Positions 43,898 through 52,440 of a stretch of 64,000 nt of DNA are shown in pieces (position 1 is the first letter of the stretch; each line of letters begins with the position of its first letter). This DNA is from Streptomyces cellulosae (lineage in GTDB: Bacteria; Actinomycetota; Actinomycetes; Streptomycetales; Streptomycetaceae), in NCBI GenBank assembly GCA_014655195.1, contig BNBH01000014.1, forward strand, positions 124,001 through 188,000, in the 5' to 3' direction. A model generated the notes under the pieces. That model was not told the origin of the DNA. It searched no databases and worked only from the letters and a program-made list of their open reading frames with translations. A program made the position numbers and the translations under genes.

Positions 43898-44491
43898 TCA
43901 GGCGCGCAGGGGCTGGGCCGAGACGCTTTCGAGCCGCAGGCTCCAGCGGCCCGGCCGCCCGGCGACGCTGATCGTCGACAGCGAGCGGACGTCGATGTTC
44001 CAGTAGGTGCCGGGCGGCGCCTTCAGCGCGTAGACGAGCGCCGCGCGGATCACCGACGGCTCGGCCACCGCGACCACCCGGCAGCCGTCCTCGGCGGGCC
44101 GCGTGTCGAGCCAGTTGCCGACGCGTCCGATGAAGTCCAGCAGGGACTCCCCGCCGTGGGGTGTGGACCGTGGGTCGGCGAGCCAGGCGTCCACCGCCTC
44201 CGGCTCCCGGGCCATCGCCTCACCGAGGGTCAGTCCGCGCCAGCGGCCCATGTCGCAGTCGCGCAGGGCGAGCTGGACGAGCGGCGCGTACCCGAGGCCC
44301 TCCCCGGTGGCGCGGCTGCGGGGCGCCGGTGAGCAGTAGCGCAGGTCGGCCGCGGCCAGGGGCAGCAGTTCGTGCGCGACGCGTTGCACCTCGCTCCATC
44401 CGGCCTGGTCCAGCGGCCGGGAGTCCTCGAAGCGCTCGGACAGCACCGTGGAGCTCCCCGCCGCTGCGACGAACGTGACCCGAAGTGCCAT
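43898..44491 (-). CDS. Histidine-phosphatase-fold protein lacking the catalytic histidines
   Basis: 197 residues with the phosphoglycerate-mutase-like layout: RYCSPAPRSRATGEGLG, DCDMGRWRGLTLGEAMAREP, STPHGGESLLDFIGRVGNWL. The RHG triad, expected at the N-terminus, reads RVTFVAAAGSST, and the second His region reads VAVAEPSVIRAAL in place of a SHGGVIR-type loop. Both phospho-transfer histidines are absent, so it is unlikely to be a standard phosphatase. A ligand-binding or scaffold role is possible. Start ATG at 44491. Confidence 0.8.
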   Translation of the reverse strand: MALRVTFVAAAGSSTVLSERFEDSRPLDQAGWSEVQRVAHELLPLAAADLRYCSPAPRSRATGEGLGYAPLVQLALRDCDMGRWRGLTLGEAMAREPEAVDAWLADPRSTPHGGESLLDFIGRVGNWLDTRPAEDGCRVVAVAEPSVIRAALVYALKAPPGTYWNIDVRSLSTISVAGRPGRWSLRLESVSAQPLRA

Positions 44492-44624
44492 GCGGCGATG
44501 GTCAGCCGCCGGGGTCGGCTGGTCAAGGGGTGTCGGCCGGCCATGACGCTTGGTGGCGCGGGCCTCACCCTCCGCCGAGGGCATACGGCACAACCCCGGC
44601 CCTATGCGCCCACCGGATCGGGCC

Positions 44625-45068
44625 TCACACCTGCTCGAAGATCAGCGCCATCCACTGGTCCGGCCGCTCCAGTGGCCGGAACCCGAGGGGCGCGTACACC
44701 TCGTGCGCGTCGTGCGTGGCGAGCAGGACGCGCCGTACGCCGTACTCGCGCACGTCGTCCCGTACGGCGGTGACGAGCGCGGTGCCGATCCCCTTGCCGC
44801 GGACGGCGGGGTCCACGTACACGTCGCACAGCCAGGCGAAGGTGGCCCGGTCGGTGATGACGCGGGCGTACGCCACCTGCGCGCCGGTGACCGTGTCGTA
44901 CACGCCGAAGTTGAGGGAGCCGCGGATCGCCCTGTCCTGTGTCTCGCGGGGGCGGCCGAGGGCCCAGTACGCGTCGGTGGACAGCCAGCGGTGCACCGTG
45001 CCGGCGTCGATGCGGGTGGGGTCGGCGGAGAGCTCGTAGCCCTCGGGCAGGCGGGGATCGGCAGTCAT
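44625..45068 (-). CDS. GNAT family N-acetyltransferase
   Basis: 147 residues. Acetyl-CoA loop VDPAVRGKGIGTALVTAV, preceded by ATFAWLCDVYVDP, and a C-terminal YAPLGFRPLERPDQWM. This pattern fits the small-protein group near YdfE/phosphinothricin-like GNATs. Substrate unknown. Start ATG at 45068. Confidence 0.88.
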   Translation of the reverse strand: MTADPRLPEGYELSADPTRIDAGTVHRWLSTDAYWALGRPRETQDRAIRGSLNFGVYDTVTGAQVAYARVITDRATFAWLCDVYVDPAVRGKGIGTALVTAVRDDVREYGVRRVLLATHDAHEVYAPLGFRPLERPDQWMALIFEQV

Positions 45069-45108
45069 GCGCCGATGCTGGCAGCCGGTGGCGGCGGGCG
45101 TCGAGCCG

Positions 45109-46545
45109 TTATCCCACCACCTGGGACCAGGCCGCGCGCAGCCGGTGCACGCCTTCCGTGATCTCGCCGGCGCCGGCCACGGCGGCGAAGCTCAGGCGCA
45201 GGTGCCCTGCGGGCGGTTCGGCGCTGAAGTAGGGGCGTCCGGGGGTGACGGCGACGCCCGCGCGCAGTGCGGCGGCGGTCAGGGCGGACTCGGACGCGCC
45301 GTCGGGGAGGCGCAGCCACAGGTGGTAGCCGCCGGAGGGGATGTGCGGCAGGGACAGGCCGGGCAGCTGGAGGCGGAGGGCGGCGGTCATGGCGTCTCGG
45401 CGGGTGCGCAGGGCGGTGGAGACGGCACGCAGATGGCGGGGCCAGGCGGACGAGCCCACCAGCTCCAGAGTGGCCTCCTGGAGCGGGCGCGGCACGAAGA
45501 AGGTGTCGACGATCTGGATGGCGCGCAGCCGCTCCAGCACCGGGCCGTGCGCGGCGAGGGCGCTCACCCGGAAGCTGGGCGAGGTGGCCTTGGTCAGCGA
45601 GCTGACGTGCACCACCACGCCGTCGGGATCGTCGGCGGCGAGCGGGCGCGGCAGCGGGCCCGCGTCCTCGTGCACCAGCCGCCGTACGAAGTCGTCCTCG
45701 ACGACGAACGCGCCGGCCCGCCGGGCGATGCGCAGCACCTCGGCGCGCCGCTCGGGGGCGAGGACGGCGCCGGTGGGGTTCTGGAAGAGGGGCTGGCAGA
45801 CGAAGACGCGGGCGCCGGTGGCGCGGAACGCGTCGGCGAGGAGGGACGGGCGTACGCCGTCGGCGTCGACGGGTACGGGCACCGGGCGGAGTCCGGCGGC
45901 GCGGGCGATGGCGAGCATGCCGGGGTAGGTGGGCGACTCCACGAGGACGGGGGCGCCGGGCGGGGCGAGGGCGCGCAGGGCGGTGGTGAGCGCGGACTGT
46001 CCGCCCGCGGTGACCAGCACACCGGCCGCCGTCACAGGTCCGCCGATGGCGCGCGCGAACCATTCGCGCAGCTCGGGCAGCCCCTCCATGGGCGGCCTCC
46101 CCCAGGCGCCCGGTCTGCGTCCGGCGCGGGCGAGCGCGGCGGCCATGGCGCGCTCCGGCTGGAGGGAGGGGTGCAGGTAACCGCCGTTGAACTCGATCAC
46201 TCCGGGCGCGGGGGCGGCCAGCGAGACGAGGACGCCGGACGCGTCGACCGAGCGCGGGACGAGGTCGGCGGCGCCGTCGGCGCTGAGGGCGACCTCCTGC
46301 CAGGAGGTGTCCCCGGTGGGAGCGGCCGGTGTGCGGGGCACGGCACGGAAGGCTCCGGCGCCGGGGCGGGTGACGACGAGTCCCTCGGCGGCGAGCCGCG
46401 CCAGCGCGCGGGAGACGGTCACAGGGCTGACCCGGAACCGCTCGACGAGGGCACGGCTGGACGGGAGCTTCTCACCGGGAGAGTAGCGGTCCAGCTCCTG
46501 CCGCAGCTGTTCCGCCAGTTCACCGACGCTGTTACGCTCTTGCAT
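45109..46545 (-). CDS. MocR-family regulator (GntR winged helix plus aminotransferase domain)
   Basis: 478 residues. The N-terminal GntR domain (about 1-75) has LPSSRALVERFRVSPVTVSR and LARLAAEGLVVTRPG. A class I aminotransferase-like domain (about 110-470) binds PLP through Lys near residue 318 (SSLTKATSPSFRVS), with QPLFQNPTGAVL and VEDDFVRRL. MocR proteins often sense PLP or an amino acid and control divergent transport or vitamin genes. Its ATG at 46545 overlaps the start of the divergent EamA gene on the other strand. A palindrome sits in between the two promoters. Confidence 0.9.
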   Translation of the reverse strand: MQERNSVGELAEQLRQELDRYSPGEKLPSSRALVERFRVSPVTVSRALARLAAEGLVVTRPGAGAFRAVPRTPAAPTGDTSWQEVALSADGAADLVPRSVDASGVLVSLAAPAPGVIEFNGGYLHPSLQPERAMAAALARAGRRPGAWGRPPMEGLPELREWFARAIGGPVTAAGVLVTAGGQSALTTALRALAPPGAPVLVESPTYPGMLAIARAAGLRPVPVPVDADGVRPSLLADAFRATGARVFVCQPLFQNPTGAVLAPERRAEVLRIARRAGAFVVEDDFVRRLVHEDAGPLPRPLAADDPDGVVVHVSSLTKATSPSFRVSALAAHGPVLERLRAIQIVDTFFVPRPLQEATLELVGSSAWPRHLRAVSTALRTRRDAMTAALRLQLPGLSLPHIPSGGYHLWLRLPDGASESALTAAALRAGVAVTPGRPYFSAEPPAGHLRLSFAAVAGAGEITEGVHRLRAAWSQVVG

Positions 46546-47461
46546 GAGAGCACAGAGTAGCGCTACTACCTCCGAGCCGATAGCGGTTGCCGCTCCCCCG
46601 CGCGGCCGTGGCTTCGGCACCGTCCAGGCCGCCCTCGGGGTGGTCGCCTTCTCCCTGACCTTCCCCGCCACCGCCTGGGGTTTGGAGGGCTTCGGGCCCT
46701 GGTCGCTGGTGGCGGTGCGCAGCGTGCTCGCGGCGGTGATCGGCGGGGGCTGTCTCCTGGCCCTGCGCGTCCCGCTCCCGGACCGCCGCCACTGGGCGGG
46801 GCTCGCGGTGGTCGCGGCGGGGGTGGTGCTGGGCTTCCCGATGCTGACCACGCTGGCGCTGCAGACGTCCACGACGGCGCACGCGGCCGTGGTGGTCGGC
46901 CTGCTGCCGCTCACCACGGCCCTCTTCTCGTCCCTGCGGACCGGCTCACGCCCCTCGCGCACCTTCTGGGTCGCGGCCCTCGCGGGCGCGGCGGCGGTGG
47001 TGGCGTTCACCGTGCAGCAGAGCGGGGGCGCGCTGACGTCCGCGGACCTGTACCTCTTCGGCGCCCTGCTGATCTGCGCGGCCGGCTACACCGAGGGCGG
47101 GCGGCTGGCCGGCGCGATGCCGGGCTGGCAGGTCATCGGCTGGGCGCTGGTGCTGTGCCTGCCGCTCACGGTGCCGGTGGCCGCGGTGGCCCTGACCACG
47201 GAACCAGTCGAACTGACCGCGCACAGCGTGACCGGCTTGCTGTGGGTGGCGGCGGGCTCCCAGTTCCTCGGCCTGATCGTCTGGTACCGGGGCATGGCGT
47301 CGATCGGCATCCCGAAGGCGAGCCAACTGCAGCTTGCCCAGCCCTTGCTGACCTTGTTCTGGTCGGTGTTCCTCCTGGGAGAACACCTCCCGTGGGCGGC
47401 ACCGGTGACGGCGATGGCGGTGCTGGTGTGCATCGCGGTGACGCAGCGGGCGCGGGGGTAG
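46544..47461 (+). CDS. EamA family exporter/permease
   Basis: 305 residues, about ten membrane segments in two EamA repeats (AALGVVAFSLTFPATAWGL; DLYLFGALLICAAGYTEGG). Motifs TTLALQTSTTAHAAVVVGLLP and SQFLGLIVWYRGMASIGIP, SQLQLAQPLLTLFWS. Drug/metabolite transporter superfamily; many members export amino acids or metabolites. Divergent from the MocR gene, whose product probably controls it. Start codons of the two genes share two bases, so leaderless transcripts are likely. Confidence 0.9.
   Translation: MRAQSSATTSEPIAVAAPPRGRGFGTVQAALGVVAFSLTFPATAWGLEGFGPWSLVAVRSVLAAVIGGGCLLALRVPLPDRRHWAGLAVVAAGVVLGFPMLTTLALQTSTTAHAAVVVGLLPLTTALFSSLRTGSRPSRTFWVAALAGAAAVVAFTVQQSGGALTSADLYLFGALLICAAGYTEGGRLAGAMPGWQVIGWALVLCLPLTVPVAAVALTTEPVELTAHSVTGLLWVAAGSQFLGLIVWYRGMASIGIPKASQLQLAQPLLTLFWSVFLLGEHLPWAAPVTAMAVLVCIAVTQRARG
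46556..46567. promoter_or_regulatory. Palindrome, likely MocR operator
   Basis: AGTAGCGCTACT, a perfect 12-bp palindrome. On the minus strand TACTCT, a -10-like hexamer (TANNNT), runs out of it and leads almost directly to the MocR start codon. On the plus strand TACGCT (46533-46538) sits one leader-less distance from the EamA start. Confidence 0.55.
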
Positions 47462-47805
47462 GCCACCGTGGCGGCCGACTGAGCAGGGTGTGCCGTTGGC
47501 GGGCGCGGAGCCAGGCCGCGGGGGCGGCCGACCGAACGCGGCGCCGCGGGCGGGCGCGGAACCAGACCGCGGGCGCGAAGCCAGACCGCGGGCGCGAAGC
47601 CAGACCGCAGGCGCGAAGCCAGACCGCGGGCGCGAAGCCAGACTGCAGGCGCGAAGCCAGGTCGCACGCGCGGCCGACCGAACAAGACGTCGCAGGCAGG
47701 CGCGGAGCCAGACCGCACACGCGACCGACCCGCTGGCGCGTTCCGCCCCCCGCCGTAGACTCGAAGGAGCATGGACCGCTGCTCCCTTCAGGTGAGGAGG
47801 CGACG
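47462..47805. repeat. Gap with 19-bp minisatellite
   Basis: No gene seen in 344 bases. The core, 47562-47656, is five units of ccagaccgcgggcgcgaag with one to three changes, arranged head to tail; decayed copies continue to about 47725 and lie before 47560. Because 19 is not a multiple of three, all frames stay open without being protein-like. It separates the EamA gene from DUF1918. Confidence 0.85.
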
Positions 47806-48006
47806 ATGCGCGCAACCGTGGGTGACCAGCTTGTCCAGCACGGCAGGGTGGTCGGCCAGCACGACAAGGTCGGCGAGATCGTCGAAGTGCTCGGCCGGGA
47901 CGGCGACCCGCCGTACCGGGTCCGGTTCGAGGACGGGCACGAGGGCATCTGCTCCCCCGGCCCCGACACCGAGATCCGGCACCGGGAGGTCGTGACCCGG
48001 CACTGA
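47806..48006 (+). CDS. DUF1918 protein
   Basis: 66 residues. MRATVGDQLVQHGRVVG, KVGEIVEVLGRDGDPPYRVRF and DGHEGICSPGPDTEI fit DUF1918, a short SH3-like beta-barrel family of actinobacteria with unknown function. A strong GAGGAGG site precedes ATG 47806. It ends immediately before the convergent GHL10 gene. Confidence 0.9.
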   Translation: MRATVGDQLVQHGRVVGQHDKVGEIVEVLGRDGDPPYRVRFEDGHEGICSPGPDTEIRHREVVTRH

Positions 48007-49260
48007 TCAGGACGGGGGCCCGGCGGGCCGGCCGTAGTGGTCGGCCACCACCCGTGCCATCGCCCCGACCGGATCGGCCGTCACCTCGCGCGCCGCGAAG
48101 AACACGTGCCCCCGCATCTCGGGGTACCGCTTCGCCAGCGTGAGGTGACGGGACAGTTCGGCGGGGTCCTGCCAGGCAGCGGGCTGCGCCGGATCCCCCG
48201 CCTTGTACAGCGCCTCCCCCGCGTACAGCCGCGTCCCCGAGCCGCGCACGACGTCGGCCCACCAGGGCACGAGCTTCGCGTAGTCCGCCGCGGCGAAGCC
48301 GACGTTCCAGTACAGCTGCGGGCAGATGTAGTCGATCCAGTTCTCCCGCGCCCACTTCCGCGTGTCCGCGTGCAGATCGTCGTACGACTGCACGCCCGCG
48401 CGCGTCGCGGAGCCGAGCGGGTCGACGTCGGCGTTGCGCCACACCCCGAAGGGGCTGATGCCGAAGCGCGTGCCGGGGCGGAACGTCCGGATCGCCTCGG
48501 CGGTCTCGTGGACGAGCCGGTCGACGTTGTCCCGCCGCCAGGCCGCGCGGTCCGGGAAGTCGGCGCCGTGCCGGTCGTACGTGGCGTCGTCGTCGAAGGT
48601 CTGCCCGGCCACCGGGTACGGGTAGAAGTAGTCGTCGAAGTGGACCCCGTCCACCGGGTAGCGGCGCACCGCGTCCAGCATGGCCTCCCGCACGAACGCC
48701 CGGACCTCCGGCAGACCCGGGTCGTAGTACAGCTTCCCGCCGTACGGGATCACCCAGCCGGGGTTGCGGCGGGCCGGGTGGGAGGCGGCGAGCCGCATGG
48801 GATCGGCGTGCATGGCGACCCGGTACGGGTTGAACCAGGCGTGCAGGTGCAGCCCACGGGCGTGGGCCTCGGCGACCGCCGTGCCGAGGGGGTCCCAGCC
48901 GGGGTCGGCGCCCTGCGTACCGGTGAGGTACTGCGACCAGGGCTCGTGCGGCGACGGCCACAGCGCGTCGGCCGTGGGCCGCACCTGGAGCATCACGGTG
49001 TTGAGGCGCGCGCGGACGGCGGCGTCGAGGTGGGCGAGCAGTTCGGCGCGCTGCCGGTCGGCGCTGAGGCCCGGCCGGGACGGCCAGTCGCGGTTGGTGA
49101 CCGTGGACACCCACATGCCCCGCATCTCGCCGGCGGCCGCGCCGCCCCGTCCGGGCCCTCCCGCCGTGCCCGTGTCCGGCCCCGGCCGTGGCGCGGCGGA
49201 CCCCTGCGTCATGGCCGTCAGCGCGGCCAGCGCCGCCGCCGCGAAGCCCCTGCGTGACAC
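48007..49260 (-). CDS. Secreted glycoside-hydrolase-like protein (GHL10/YngK type)
   Basis: 417 residues. Tat-like signal SRRGFAAAALAAL at the very N-terminus. Catalytic-barrel marks: MRGMWVSTVTNRDWPS, LNTVMLQVRPTADALWPS, HAWFNPYRV, DGVHFDDYFYP, GISPFGVWRN, DYICPQLYWNVGF. Related proteins have roles in cell-wall or polymer turnover, with weak functional proof. The GTG at 49260, preceded by GGCGAGG, gives a typical Tat start; an ATG at 49308 would add 16 residues. Confidence 0.85.
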   Translation of the reverse strand: MSRRGFAAAALAALTAMTQGSAAPRPGPDTGTAGGPGRGGAAAGEMRGMWVSTVTNRDWPSRPGLSADRQRAELLAHLDAAVRARLNTVMLQVRPTADALWPSPHEPWSQYLTGTQGADPGWDPLGTAVAEAHARGLHLHAWFNPYRVAMHADPMRLAASHPARRNPGWVIPYGGKLYYDPGLPEVRAFVREAMLDAVRRYPVDGVHFDDYFYPYPVAGQTFDDDATYDRHGADFPDRAAWRRDNVDRLVHETAEAIRTFRPGTRFGISPFGVWRNADVDPLGSATRAGVQSYDDLHADTRKWARENWIDYICPQLYWNVGFAAADYAKLVPWWADVVRGSGTRLYAGEALYKAGDPAQPAAWQDPAELSRHLTLAKRYPEMRGHVFFAAREVTADPVGAMARVVADHYGRPAGPPS

Positions 49261-49471
49261 CCGCACCCTCGCCCCTGCCTCTCCCCTGACGCCCCTCTGC
49301 GGCGACATCTGTCACGATCGTCCCGGAACCGCCTGGTCAGGGCGGGTCTCCCGGCCAGGATGCCCCACCCCCGCGATCGATCATCGATACTTCGGAGTAA
49401 CGTGCACGAACGGAGCAGGCGCCGGGACCCGGCACCCTGCCACAGCCGTAAGCAGTAGCGAAAGGGACGAT

Positions 49472-50332
49472 GTGACCGACATCGAACGCGTCGGAGTGGT
49501 GGGCTGCGGTCAGATGGGCGCGGGTATCGCCGAGGTGTGCGCCCGTTCCGGGCTGGACGTCAAGGTCGCCGAGACCACCGGCGAAGCCCTGGAGATCGGC
49601 CGGACCCGGCTGTTCAACTCCCTGTCGAAGGCGGCGGAGCGCGGCAAGATCAGCGAGGAGGAGCTGGAGGCCACCCAGGCCCGGCTCACCTTCACCACGG
49701 ACCTCGGCGAGTTCGCCGACCGCGATCTGGTGATCGAGGCCGTCGTCGAGAACGAGCAGGTGAAGACGGAGATCTTCCAGGTCCTCGACCAGGTCGTGAC
49801 CCGCCCCGACGCGATCCTGGCGTCGAACACCTCCTCCATCCCGCTGGTGAAGCTGGCCGTCGCCACGTCCCGCCCGGACCACGTCATCGGCATCCACTTC
49901 TTCAACCCGGCCCCGGTGCAGAAGCTGGTCGAGCTGATCCCTGCGCTCACCACCTCCGAGGGCACCCTGAGCCGCGCGCAGGTCTTCACCGAGAAGGTGC
50001 TGGGCAAGCACGCGATCCGCGCCCAGGACCGCTCCGGCTTCGTGGTCAACGCGCTGCTGATCCCGTACCTGCTGTCCGCGATCCGGATGTTCGAGTCGGG
50101 CATCGCCAGCCGCGAGGACATCGACAACGGCATGGAGATGGGCTGCGCCCACCCGATGGGTCCGCTCAAGCTGTCCGACCTGATCGGCCTGGACACGGTC
50201 GCCTCGGTCGCGTACTCGATGTACGAGGAGTACAAGGAGCCTCTGTACGCCGCTCCCCCGCTGCTGCAGCGGATGGTGGACGCGGGGCGGCTCGGCCGGA
50301 AGTCGGGCTCGGGGTTCTACACGTACGGCTGA
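49472..50332 (+). CDS. 3-hydroxybutyryl-CoA dehydrogenase
   Basis: 286 residues. Converts 3-hydroxybutyryl-CoA and acetoacetyl-CoA into each other with NAD(P)H, in fatty-acid or PHB-like and precursor metabolism. Rossmann start VGVVGCGQMGAGIAEV, family signature IGIHFFNPAPVQKLVEL, and FVVNALLIPYLLSAI with DLIGLDTVASVAYSM. Start GTG at 49472 with AAGGGA. The single-domain form (FadB2/Hbd), with no crotonase fused. A terminator follows. Confidence 0.93.
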   Translation: MTDIERVGVVGCGQMGAGIAEVCARSGLDVKVAETTGEALEIGRTRLFNSLSKAAERGKISEEELEATQARLTFTTDLGEFADRDLVIEAVVENEQVKTEIFQVLDQVVTRPDAILASNTSSIPLVKLAVATSRPDHVIGIHFFNPAPVQKLVELIPALTTSEGTLSRAQVFTEKVLGKHAIRAQDRSGFVVNALLIPYLLSAIRMFESGIASREDIDNGMEMGCAHPMGPLKLSDLIGLDTVASVAYSMYEEYKEPLYAAPPLLQRMVDAGRLGRKSGSGFYTYG

Positions 50333-50344
50333 CATCTCAACTAT

Positions 50345-50384
50345 GGGCCCTGAGCTGGGAGTTCAGCTCAGGGCCCGCAGTTTT
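50345..50384 (+). terminator. Rho-independent terminator after the dehydrogenase
   Basis: Perfect 12-bp stem GGGCCCTGAGCT / AGCTCAGGGCCC, eight-base loop, then GCAGTTTT. This is the clearest factor-independent terminator in the window. Confidence 0.92.
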
Positions 50385-51055
50385 GCCCATGGCGGGGACG
50401 ACGAGAAGAGCTCCAGACCGGCGCCGGCCCTGGGCTTTCCCTGCGATGCGGCGCTGTCCCTTCTTACGCAGGGAAATGTCCCTGATGCACCCCTCGGACA
50501 AGCAAGAAAGTCCCTGAAAAGTCCCTGGCTGCGACCTAGCCGACATCCTTCTGACCTGTGACTCTTTCCCTGAGAGCACACCCCTGTTCGGCTTCGTCGG
50601 CCTCGAGTTCCAGCGCTTCTTCTCCTCCAAGACCCTGCGCGATGTCGGCCGTTAGTAGCCGTCGCAGTTGTTGCGCGCTCCACATCCGTGCGCATGCGGC
50701 ACGCCCGCATACGGCTGCACGGAGCGAGGAGAACAGGCGACCGTCGCACTGGGTGTCGTCTCAACGACACGGCAAAGGGAACACCCCTGCGCCGAGTTGC
50801 CCTCTCGCTCGCAAACTTGCCCATCACGGAGGACTCGTCAACTCTGCGGCCCCTTGCGACTGCGCAGTCGCCGTCGGCACACCTGATGCGCTGTCTATAC
50901 GGACCAATGAGTGATCGATCCGCGCTCCGGCTCGTCCGCCGCACAACTGTTATGGGCAGGGCTTCGTCTTGTCCGTTGTCCATCGGCCACCAGGGGTGGC
51001 GCCCACGGCTTCGAAGACCCCACCTGGGTGATGGCGCCTCTGACCGCTGTGTCCC
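50385..51055. other. Gene-poor stretch at the left border of the sulfur island
   Basis: About 670 bases with lower GC than the flanks and no gene I can support. It has repeated TCCCTG words near 50475-50580. The last 30 codons of a frame end at 50652-50654 (FVGLEFQRFFSSKTLRDVGR) and could be the tail of a lost gene. No att core, tRNA end or transposase was identified. Confidence 0.5.
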
Positions 51056-52336
51056 TCAGCGGGTGTCGGGCCGGTGCTCGGTGATCCAGCGGGCGGCCAG
51101 GAGTCCGGACGCGGCGGTGAGTGCGGCGGCCGTGATGACGGTGGCGTTCAGGCCGAGGGTGTCGGCGAGGGCGCCGGCGATGAGTGCGCCGGCGGCGTAG
51201 CCGATGTCGCGCCAGAAGCGGTAGGTGCCGAGGGCGTTGACGCGCCAGGCGGGGTGGGCGTGGTCGGAGACGGAGGCGATGAGGGCGGGGTAGACCATGG
51301 CGGTGCCGAGGCCGAGGGCGACGGCGGACAGGGTGCCGGCGAGCAGGGGGTTGTCGAGCAGGGCGAGGGCGAGGACGAAGCCGGCGGCCTGGACGAGCAT
51401 GCCGGTGACGATGAGGGGTTTGCGGCCGATGCGGTCGGCGAGGTGGCCGGCGGGGATCTGGCCGATGCCCCACAGGATGGGGTAGAGGCCCTTGATGAGG
51501 CCGACGGCGGCCAGGCCGAGGCCGTGGTGGGTGAAGAGAAGGGGGAAGACGCCCCAGGTGAGTCCGTCGTTGAGGTTGTTGACGAGGCCGGCCTGGCTGG
51601 CGCCGCGCAGGGAGCGGTCGCGCCAGGAGGTGCGGGCGAAGGTGGCGGCGAGGCCGGGCGTCTCGTCGGCGGGCGCGGGCTTGGGGTGCTGGGCGAGTTC
51701 GAGGGCGACGTGGGCTGCGGTGTCGCGGACGACGAGGGACAGGGCGAGGCCGGCGACGACGAAGACGACGCCGAGGAGTTCTGGCACGGGGCGCAGGCCG
51801 TAGCCGGTGGCGAGGTAGCCGGTGAGCAGTGCGGTGACGCCGACGGCGGCGTATCCGGCGGCCTCGTTGAGTCCGGTGGCGAGTCCGCGCCGGGCGGGCC
51901 CGACGAGGTCGATCTTCATGTTGACGGTCATCGACCACGCCAGGCCCTGGTTGAGGCCGAGCAGGATGTTCGCGGCGATGATCCACCCCCAGGACGGCGC
52001 CCAGGCGAGCACGAAGGGAACAGGGACACCGATCAGCCAGCCCGCGAGGAGGAGTTGCCTGCGGCGGAAGCGTGCCGTCAGGGCTCCGGCGGCGAGGTTG
52101 GTCAGGGCCTTGGTGAGACCGAAGGCGATGATGAACGAGAAGACCGCCAGGTCGCTCGTCAGGCCGAAGACGTCGGTGCCGATGAGCGGGACGGTGGTGC
52201 GTTCCAGGCCCACCAGGCCGCCGACCGCCATGTTGACGACGACGAGGAGCGTGAACTGGAGCCAGTTCTCCCGCAGCCCGAGGCGCACGGCGGGTCCGGC
52301 GGGCCGCTTCGTCGCGGTGGTCGTGGTCGTGGTCAT
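51056..52336 (-). CDS. MFS transporter of the sulfur island
   Basis: 426 residues, 12 membrane segments. Motif A-like loops TARFRRRQLLLAG and LADRIGRKPLIVTG; GLNQGLAWSMTVNMKIDLVGP and ASVSDHAHPAWRVNALGTYRFWRDIGYAAG (cited as region) are prominent. Last gene of a CstB-rhodanese-TauE-MFS series, 104 bases from tauE, so a sulfur compound or metal-sulfur species may be exported; not proven. Thr-rich N-terminus. Confidence 0.85.
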   Translation of the reverse strand: MTTTTTTATKRPAGPAVRLGLRENWLQFTLLVVVNMAVGGLVGLERTTVPLIGTDVFGLTSDLAVFSFIIAFGLTKALTNLAAGALTARFRRRQLLLAGWLIGVPVPFVLAWAPSWGWIIAANILLGLNQGLAWSMTVNMKIDLVGPARRGLATGLNEAAGYAAVGVTALLTGYLATGYGLRPVPELLGVVFVVAGLALSLVVRDTAAHVALELAQHPKPAPADETPGLAATFARTSWRDRSLRGASQAGLVNNLNDGLTWGVFPLLFTHHGLGLAAVGLIKGLYPILWGIGQIPAGHLADRIGRKPLIVTGMLVQAAGFVLALALLDNPLLAGTLSAVALGLGTAMVYPALIASVSDHAHPAWRVNALGTYRFWRDIGYAAGALIAGALADTLGLNATVITAAALTAASGLLAARWITEHRPDTR

Positions 52337-52440
52337 GCGTCGGTGTCCTTGAACGGTGCGGGTGCAGTTGGCGGGGAGAAAGTTCCGGCCGGCCTGCTGT
52401 GCGGGCCGGAGGGAGTCGGCGGGGGAGCCGTCGGAGGGGG

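Noticed and set aside
47562..47656. CRISPR array
   Set aside because: The 19-bp units are directly adjacent with no unique spacers, so it is a minisatellite.
50363..50983. 206-residue minus-strand frame in the island border
   Set aside because: Its composition is Arg/Ser shadow-like, crosses the terminator of the dehydrogenase gene, and has no ribosome site or domain.
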